A stretch of DNA of 32,298 nucleotides from Spirogloea muscicola (Eukaryota > Streptophyta > Zygnematophyceae > Spirogloeales > Spirogloeaceae): positions 32,576 to 64,873 of the forward strand of contig WELB01000350.1 in assembly GCA_009602725.1 (NCBI GenBank), in the 5' to 3' direction. The position numbers were made by a program, and so were the translations under genes. Under the pieces are notes generated by a model, which ran no database searches, was not told the origin of the DNA, and saw only the letters and a program-made list of their open reading frames with translations. Below, one piece after another: positions 27,479-32,298 of the stretch. Position 1 is the stretch's first letter. The number at the start of each line of letters is the position of its first letter.

Positions 27479-27592
27479 GGGCTCGAAAAACCAGCCCAGA
27501 AAAGTATCAACAAAGGACGAGAAGGGGGCCAGGGGTAGCGCTTAGAATAACAAGCACACAGAAACAAAGCAGCTACGGATCACTCAGTAACC
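27478..27592 (-). mobile_element. Family A 3' UTR, minus, head-to-head with next
   Basis: Hairpin GGGGCTCGAAAAACCAGCCC (27479-27498, one arm changed), GGGGGCCAGGGGTAGCGC, and CACTCAGTAACC, the complement of GGTTACTGAGTG at the stop. It joins the next copy at ACC|ACCGATGC with no spacer. Confidence 0.8.
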
Positions 27593-28024
27593 ACCGATGC
27601 AAACGACCGCTCGCACCCAGCCCGATGTGCCACCAAGTTTGGATATGCGGTCGCCTGCGCCGCTCGGGCTAAAGAGCTCAAGTACGCCGACCATCCGCGG
27701 GAAGACTTCTTCCCGCTGGCGACTGACACGCATGGGGCGTTGGGCGCTCGAGTTGCTCACCCAGCTCGCCCGCCACGCCATCGCCCGTCGCTCCCATGGG
27801 GAGCCGGTCGACTTTCCTGCAGCCGGGTCGCTAGCGCAGGTGTACCGGATGCGCTTGGCCGTCTCGCTGCAGCGGTCGATGGCCCGCGCGCTGCACCTGC
27901 GGGCCGGCAGAGCCCTCGCTGCTGCATCTGGCTCTGGCCAGGGGGCCCACTTCCAGGAGCCTAGCGTCTCTGACCTGAGGCTGCTTAGCAGGGGTTACTG
28001 AGTGATGCGTAGCTGCTTTGTTTC
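27590..28024 (+). mobile_element. Retroelement tail, family A, plus, with 8-bp deletion
   Basis: TTDANDRSHPARCATKFGYA, CAARAKELKYADHPREDFFP, then an 8-base loss in GGGCGCTCGAGTTGCTC (sister copies GGGCGCTCGGTGGCTCGAGC) breaks the frame before LELLTQLARHAIARR; the rest follows to VSDLRLLSRGY-stop at 27999-28001. UTR is cut at GCTTTGTTT. Confidence 0.8.
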
Positions 28025-28035
28025 AGTAGAGGGCG

Positions 28036-28056
28036 GTGGCTGTGAGAGGCCAGCCC
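28036..28056 (-). repeat. Terminal hairpin, minus
   Basis: GTGGCTGTGAGAGGCCAGCC C, one of the well-preserved solo copies, next to the cut end of the preceding tail. Confidence 0.6.
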
Positions 28057-28333
28057 AGAAGAGTGAAAGAACGAAGAGGGGCTGGTTCTGCGCAACCAAC
28101 ATGGGTTGTTGAGCATAACAGTTGGTCACCCGGCTCAGCCGTGTTGACGCCCACCGTCGTCGTGGCCGCCACTTGCCGGGGGGTCGGTCAGCTCGCACTG
28201 CGGCCATGTCGCGGCACTCGCGCCGCATCCTCTGCTGTGGGCGGCGGCTCGTCGGCAGGGCCGCCCCATGCCCATGCGCAGAGGCAACCTCGGCAGCTGG
28301 CGGCGGTGGCGGCGGCGGTGCCGCGCTCCCAGC

Positions 28334-29609
28334 ATGGCGGCGAAGGACTCCGCAGCGGCGGACCCCAGCTCCGACGACCGCGAGACGACGCGCTTCGACG
28401 ACCGCGGGACGGCGAACCTCCGGCTGACGGTGCCGGCTGCCGGTGCAGGCTGCCGGTGCAAAGAGCTCTTTGCACGCCACGATGGCGGGCCCATGCCAGG
28501 GCGTGCGACATTGCGCCCGGTCAGCTGGTCGAAGCCGCGCTCAGCCGCCTCACGCCGGGCTCCCGGCTCGGAACGAGGGCCCACGATGGCGCGCTCACGG
28601 CCATGCTCAAGAGCCTCGTCAAAACACGGGCGACGAAGCCCTCCGGGAGGGCGTGGAGGGCGGCGTCCTCGATGCCGTACGCAGCGAGGCCGATCCGCTC
28701 GAGGACCGGGAGGAAGACCAACTAATACTGCGACGAGCCGACCGACTATTCTTCCCCCCGGCTGCTCCTCATATGCAGCTGGCTGCTTGCGCTGGTCCAC
28801 GAACTGGGCTTTCGGCAGACGCTAGTCAAAACGCTCGCGTCGCAGGGCTGGCTGGGCTCCTGCCTCCGCATGTTCAAGGCAAAGAGCGACGTGGTCCGCA
28901 GCATCGACGGCATCGTGCAGAGCTTACTCCGCGACCTTGCAACAGGGTGCCTGGTCCTTGAGGCCGATGAGCGGCGTTATTTCCTCCTCATCTGGGCTCC
29001 CACCTTACTTTCTGTCAGCAGCCACTGCTGCACGGGCGGTGTTGCAGGGGGCTTGGACGAGCTGTATGCTGGTATGTGCGGAGGTCCTCAGCACCTTCAT
29101 TGTCAAGGAGCAGGCCTACACCATCACGATGTTCACTAGTATGACTGAAGATGGTACTGACGATCGGCGGCCTTTATACAGTAACCTGAAGAGACTGCTG
29201 CTCAACTTCGCTAAGGCCTGGACTATCCCGACGTGCCGCCCAAGGTAAGGACTGGACCGCTAGCTGAGGCATTCGTCCACCGGACGTTTGACCAGTTTCC
29301 CACTCTTGTGCATCTTACGTACCTCATGCAGGCTCAGCGCTTGTCCGGCTTGCCTAAGCATTTCTGCACAGCCCTCCGCGGGGTCGAGGTGCAGGCTCAG
29401 TATACAGCTTGGCTTTTCTTGGCATTCCTATCTCGGCTTGTTCTTGCAGGTCACCAGTAGGAGCCCCAGAAGAAGAAGAAGGAGAAGAAGAAGTGCTTTT
29501 GAATAAGCACGACGAGTGTGGAAGAGCAGCTCAAAATGAGTGGACGAGGTTCACAGGCGCGGGAAAAGCTCCAGAAGCACTTAGCTTGCGGGCTGAGTGC
29601 AAGGGCTGA
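28334..29609 (+). pseudogene. BTB-domain gene copy 2, deleted and frameshifted
   Basis: Starts MAAKDSAAADPSSDDRETTR with NLRLTVPA, parallel to LNDRETADLRLRMKDA of copy 1, then loses almost the whole BTB core and jumps to LVEAALSRL. Shifting frames then follow copy 1: LTAMLKSLVKTR, GDEALREGVEGGVLDA, LATGCLVLEADERRYFL, APTLLSVSS, VLSTFIVKEQAYTITM, LYSNLKRLLLNFAKAWTIP. A GT-AG intron at 29245-29449 sits exactly where copy 1 has 21179-21395, followed by a last exon with a Glu-rich insert and the end RAECKG-stop at 29607-29609. A dead paralogue about 8.4 kb from copy 1. Confidence 0.7.
28456..28475. repeat. Perfect 20-bp palindrome
   Basis: GTGCAAAGAGCTCTTTGCAC, at the point where copy 2 of the BTB gene loses similarity to copy 1. 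Possibly the scar of the deletion. Confidence 0.7.
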
Positions 29610-30004
29610 ATTGTCAAGAGGCAGCTGTCAAAGCCATTGCAAACAGCTGATGCAGAGTATAAGCCAGGGTTGGTGCCCAGCCACGGTTGGTGCCGTACGC
29701 TACCTAATGAAGGCCCAGGACTCGAAGTTCCAAGACTCGAAGTTCCAATGTCAAGTCATATAAGGAGTAGCCAGGATCAAGAGGGCTTGCAGAGCCCCAG
29801 GCAGTTGGCCAGGGCAGGCACGCGACAGGCACGACAGTGTGGGCAGATGAGGGGTAGAGGGGGGGAGGGGCGACGAGAATTACAGGGCTTCTGTTTTTAT
29901 GGGCCGGCGCCAAGCTAGCAGAGTGCATCAGAGTGGACACATAGTGCATCTACACTATGTAGAGCCGCTGGGCAACAGGGCCCTCTCGGTGTCCCCCGGC
30001 CAGC
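29610..30004. other. No gene seen; short direct repeat
   Basis: GACTCGAAGTTCCAA is repeated in tandem at about 29718-29747. An inverted repeat CACATAGTG ... CACTATGTAG lies at 29938-29963. Nothing else recognised. Confidence 0.4.
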
Positions 30005-30290
30005 AAAGGTCAGATGAGCTGAGGGGAGGAAAAAGAGAAAGCGGCTGCTGATATGAAAGAATCGGCTGTGAAATGCCAGCCAGATGCATACAGGTGTTCA
30101 TGACGGAGCCAAAGGCTAGGCAGACAGGGCGCCCTCAATACCCCCGTGTCAGCAGTAAGAAGTCAGATGAGCTGAGGGGAGGAAGAGGAACCCCGCCGCG
30201 CATGCCAGAGGCTGCTGCAAGGGCGCGACCTGCTTGGCGGTGCAAAGCAAGCGATGGGGACCGCTGGAGGGACATGGACAGTTGCATGCG
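30005..30290 (-). mobile_element. Retroelement 3' tail, family G, minus
   Basis: On the minus strand it follows the 158-440 copy: GCAGGTCGCGCCCTTGCAGC, CCTCAGCTCATCTGACTTC, CTGACACGGGGGTATTGAG, then CTAGCCTTTGGCTCCGTCA and CTGGCTGGCATTTCACAGCC. The frame is broken before the LTRGY end. Its 3' side repeats 23 bases of its own coding end (30009-30031 equals 30162-30184). Confidence 0.7.
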
Positions 30291-30294
30291 GTAG

Positions 30295-30730
30295 CACGAC
30301 ACAAGTGTTGAATATAAAAATATGGTGAATCAGCGCGTCGGCTGCTGAACATGGTAATATGGTGAATCAGCTGGCTGGGCTGGGTGACCATCCCGTCTGT
30401 CTCGTTGGGCCGTGAGAGTCTCCCCTGGATAAGGGAGGATAAGGGAGGATTTCTTTTGGATAAGAGAGGCCTCGGGCACGCATCGGACTAACTCCCCACA
30501 TCTGAGGCCACGCGGTGCTTCCGGGCGCCCTAGCCATGGCTGCCACCCACCTTAGGGTAAGGGCGGAGCCTGTACTGTCTGTCTGACTGACTGTCTGAGA
30601 TCTGAATCTGTCTGGCGCCATGAGCGCATCTGCATCCGTGCCGCTGTGTTGAGGGCGGTCTACTGGGCCCGTGGACAAGGGTAAACGTCCGATGGAGGAC
30701 TTCGACAGGAGGAAGGAAGAATCTGAGAAC
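30295..30730. other. No gene seen
   Basis: Short repeats only (AATATGGTGAATCAGC twice near 30320 and 30357; GGATAAGGGAGGAT twice near 30428-30451). No protein block. Confidence 0.4.
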
Positions 30731-30739
30731 ACTGACTAC

Positions 30740-31200
30740 AACAGACAGGAACAGGTACAAGAGCAGGTACAGGAGCGGCAGGAACAGGTACAAGAGCTGA
30801 TACAGGAGCGGCCAGCCCAGGAAATATAACAACGAGACCCAAAGGCACGGAGCCTCCAGTGCTGCGCCCTGCTTGCGGTGCCGCTGGTCAGCTTGAGAGG
30901 CCAGCAGCAAACAGCGTAGAGGACCACGCGCTGAGGACCACCGATGCCCGTAACACTCGTGGATGTCCACGGCCAGCAGGGTGGTCCTTGTACTTGTGAC
31001 TTTTCTCTGCTCGGCCACCTTCACAGCATAGCCCGGCACAGGACTAGAGGGCCCTTATTCGCCGTCGGTGAATATGACGTCCATGAGGAGCCGCGCCTCC
31101 CGCGCGATGCCATACACAGCATCACAGACAGCGTCGCGACAAAGGTGAGCCCATGCGCTCGCTGCCCTGTGAGATGCAGGAGCCTATATCTACAGCATGC
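30740..31200 (-). mobile_element. Retroelement nuclease remnant, family H
   Basis: Minus strand EARLLMDVIFTDGE, stop, then PGYAVKVAEQRKV and LLAVDIHECYGHRWSSAR, parallel to PRLLLDVVTTDAYD, GYAVACAARAKEL and PLAIDTHGALGARW of family A. The basic helix and RGY end are missing. A minus half-hairpin (GCGGCCAGCCC) lies at 30808-30820. Confidence 0.6.
30746..30811. repeat. 33-bp tandem repeat, two units
   Basis: CAGGAACAGGTACAAGAGC then AGGTACAGGAGCGG, followed by the same 33 bases with two changes in the middle. It is built from a shorter CAGGTACARGAG step. Confidence 0.8.
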
Positions 31201-31209
31201 TCCTAAATG

Positions 31210-31970
31210 AGGCCACAGTCCCACAGAGTCACCCCAGCCAAGTACAAGGAGTGTGAATCAAGCCGGCGGAGCAGAGCATCGTAATCAGACTTAAGCTCTT
31301 TCTGTCTGTGAAAGATCGCACTCTGTATTCGCCTGCCGGCATACGAGGGCAAAGCATGGAGCCCAGATCTACAAGCGACGAGTTTCAGAGGAGCCCCTCC
31401 TCTGAAACCCGCCGAGCCTGGCCACGAGCATCCCCTTGAAGAGCATCTCGGAGACGCCCGATTGCTCGCTCACCATGAGCTACATTGGTCGTGTGGGGCA
31501 AGGATGGCGCCACCAGGTGCAGACGGCTGCAGAGCGACCAGCTTGAGACGGCTCACTTCGGTAAGGACGAGTGGTGCCTCCGGCAGACTAGGTTCGGACA
31601 TCGAGGAGAGGAGAGGCAAGCCTCCTCGCAAAGGGACAGAGGCCGGGAGGGGCCAGCCCTAGGGCCCGGACAGAGGTGGGAAACACGGGGCAAGCAGCAT
31701 CTCAGGCGCGGCCGACACGGGGGCGAAAGCCATGATCTTGCGGCTGCCGACGTCGAGGGGACGCGGGGGAGGAGGGCACGTGACGGCGCACGGCGATGCC
31801 GGCGTGCTGTGGGGGAGGGGACTGGAGCGAGGAGCTCGGTCGACGGGGCGCAAAGGTGCGTGGTGGGACAGAGATGGCGCACGGTGTGCATGAGCGAGGC
31901 AGGGAGATGGATCGGCGTGGGATAGGAGGAGGCCAAGCCGAGCCCGTCCACTGGCCATGCCAGCACGGGC
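31210..31970. other. No gene seen; one strong stem-loop
   Basis: Open GC-rich frames exist on both strands but none shows a known family. At 31382-31408 GTTTCAGAGGAG pairs perfectly with CTCCTCTGAAAC across a three-base loop. Confidence 0.45.
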
Positions 31971-31971
31971 T

Positions 31972-32060
31972 AAGAGAGAAGGCCCGCGGTGCGCATGAGA
32001 TTGAAGCGAGGCCAGTTCAAGCCAATACATTGTTCAGGCAGAAAATGCAGAAAGTGCAAA
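31972..32060 (-). mobile_element. Family C 3' UTR end, minus
   Basis: GAGAGAAGGCCCGCGGTGCG CATGAGATTGAA then GGCCAGTTCAAGCCAATACA TTGTTCAGGCAG, matching the family C termini at 7285-7350 and 14705-14770. Similarity stops at about 32041. Confidence 0.75.
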
Positions 32061-32107
32061 GAATGCAGCGCAAAGCATTTGGCTACTTGAAATGACGCCC
32101 TATACTA

Positions 32108-32298
32108 GGAGGGCCGGAGGTGCCAGAGCGGGGGGAGCCGTGCTGACGGGGGCCATGTCGACTCGACCTGTACCGCTTGTGGAGCTGCTAGAGGAGGGTA
32201 AGGAAGCAGCAGTGGCAGGAGGGAGGGCGGGTGGGGGAAAGGAGGGCCGGAGGTGCCACAGAGCGGGGAGAGCCGTGCTGACGGGGGCCATGACGACT
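32108..32298. repeat. Direct repeat of about 57 bp, period about 133, cut by window end
   Basis: GGAGGGCCGGAGGTGCCAGA ... GCCGTGCTGACGGGGGCCAT at 32108-32163 recurs at 32241-32298 with few changes. A minus frame across it repeats MAPVSTALPAL / MAPVSTAPPAL. It may be the start of a longer tandem array beyond the window. Confidence 0.75.

Noticed and set aside
742-30820. GGGCTGG...CCAGCCC hairpins as bacterial-type terminators
   Set aside because: Context is a eukaryotic nuclear genome, and the hairpins are tied to retroelement 3' ends in both orientations rather than to gene ends.
31553-31966. Minus frame of 137 codons rich in Pro, Ser and Leu
   Set aside because: No domain, no good start context and GC-driven composition; not supportable as a gene.

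Overview
The window reads as nuclear DNA of a GC-rich green alga, most likely a chlorophyte of the Chlorella/trebouxiophyte type. The grounds are: a plant/algal sterol C-24 methyltransferase, a plastid-type START-like (polyketide-cyclase fold) protein encoded by four spliced exons, a signal-peptide plus Lys-Ser-Pro-Pro repeat wall-type protein, alga-style BTB-domain genes, GT-AG introns, and Kozak-like starts of the form CCCGCCATGG. No operons, Shine-Dalgarno sites or CRISPR arrays are seen. The species cannot be named from sequence alone.

Layout. 1-2280: tails of several retroelement families. 2577-3626: intact single-exon sterol methyltransferase (+). 5085-6992: convergent four-exon plastid START-like gene (-), found by joining conserved blocks across introns. 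7165-10920: dense retroelement tails, inverted pairs and a hairpin array. 11139-12441: secreted proline-rich protein with an 843-bp assembly gap. 13020-13800: reverse-transcriptase fragment (-) with YADD. 14624-19490: the richest cluster of retroelement C-terminal tails, with two large palindromes. 19928-21456: interrupted BTB-domain gene. 22186-25610: more tails. 25670-27216: PIF/Harbinger DNA transposon with terminal inverted repeats and a TGA target duplication, inserted inside a retroelement terminus. 27232-28065: inverted retroelement tails. 28334-29609: second, deleted copy of the BTB gene. 30005-32298: further remnants and a tandem repeat cut by the window end.

Central observation. About twenty fragments, from several divergent families, carry the same retroelement C-terminus: a Cys-Cys-His-Cys-like knuckle, a restriction-like (PD-(D/E)XK-type) nuclease block and a basic helix, ending in L-(T/S/N)-R-G-Y-stop. 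Most are followed about 100-150 bp later by one small hairpin, GGGCTGG...CCAGCCC, and the string ATGGGCGAGCACTTTCT. The hairpin also occurs alone many times and in a short array. No full-length element is present. The simplest reading is a group of non-LTR retrotransposons, heavily 5'-truncated, sharing a 3' RNA structure that their reverse transcriptases probably recognise. The few host genes sit as small islands between these termini. Families are called A, B, C, D, E, G and H here only as working labels.
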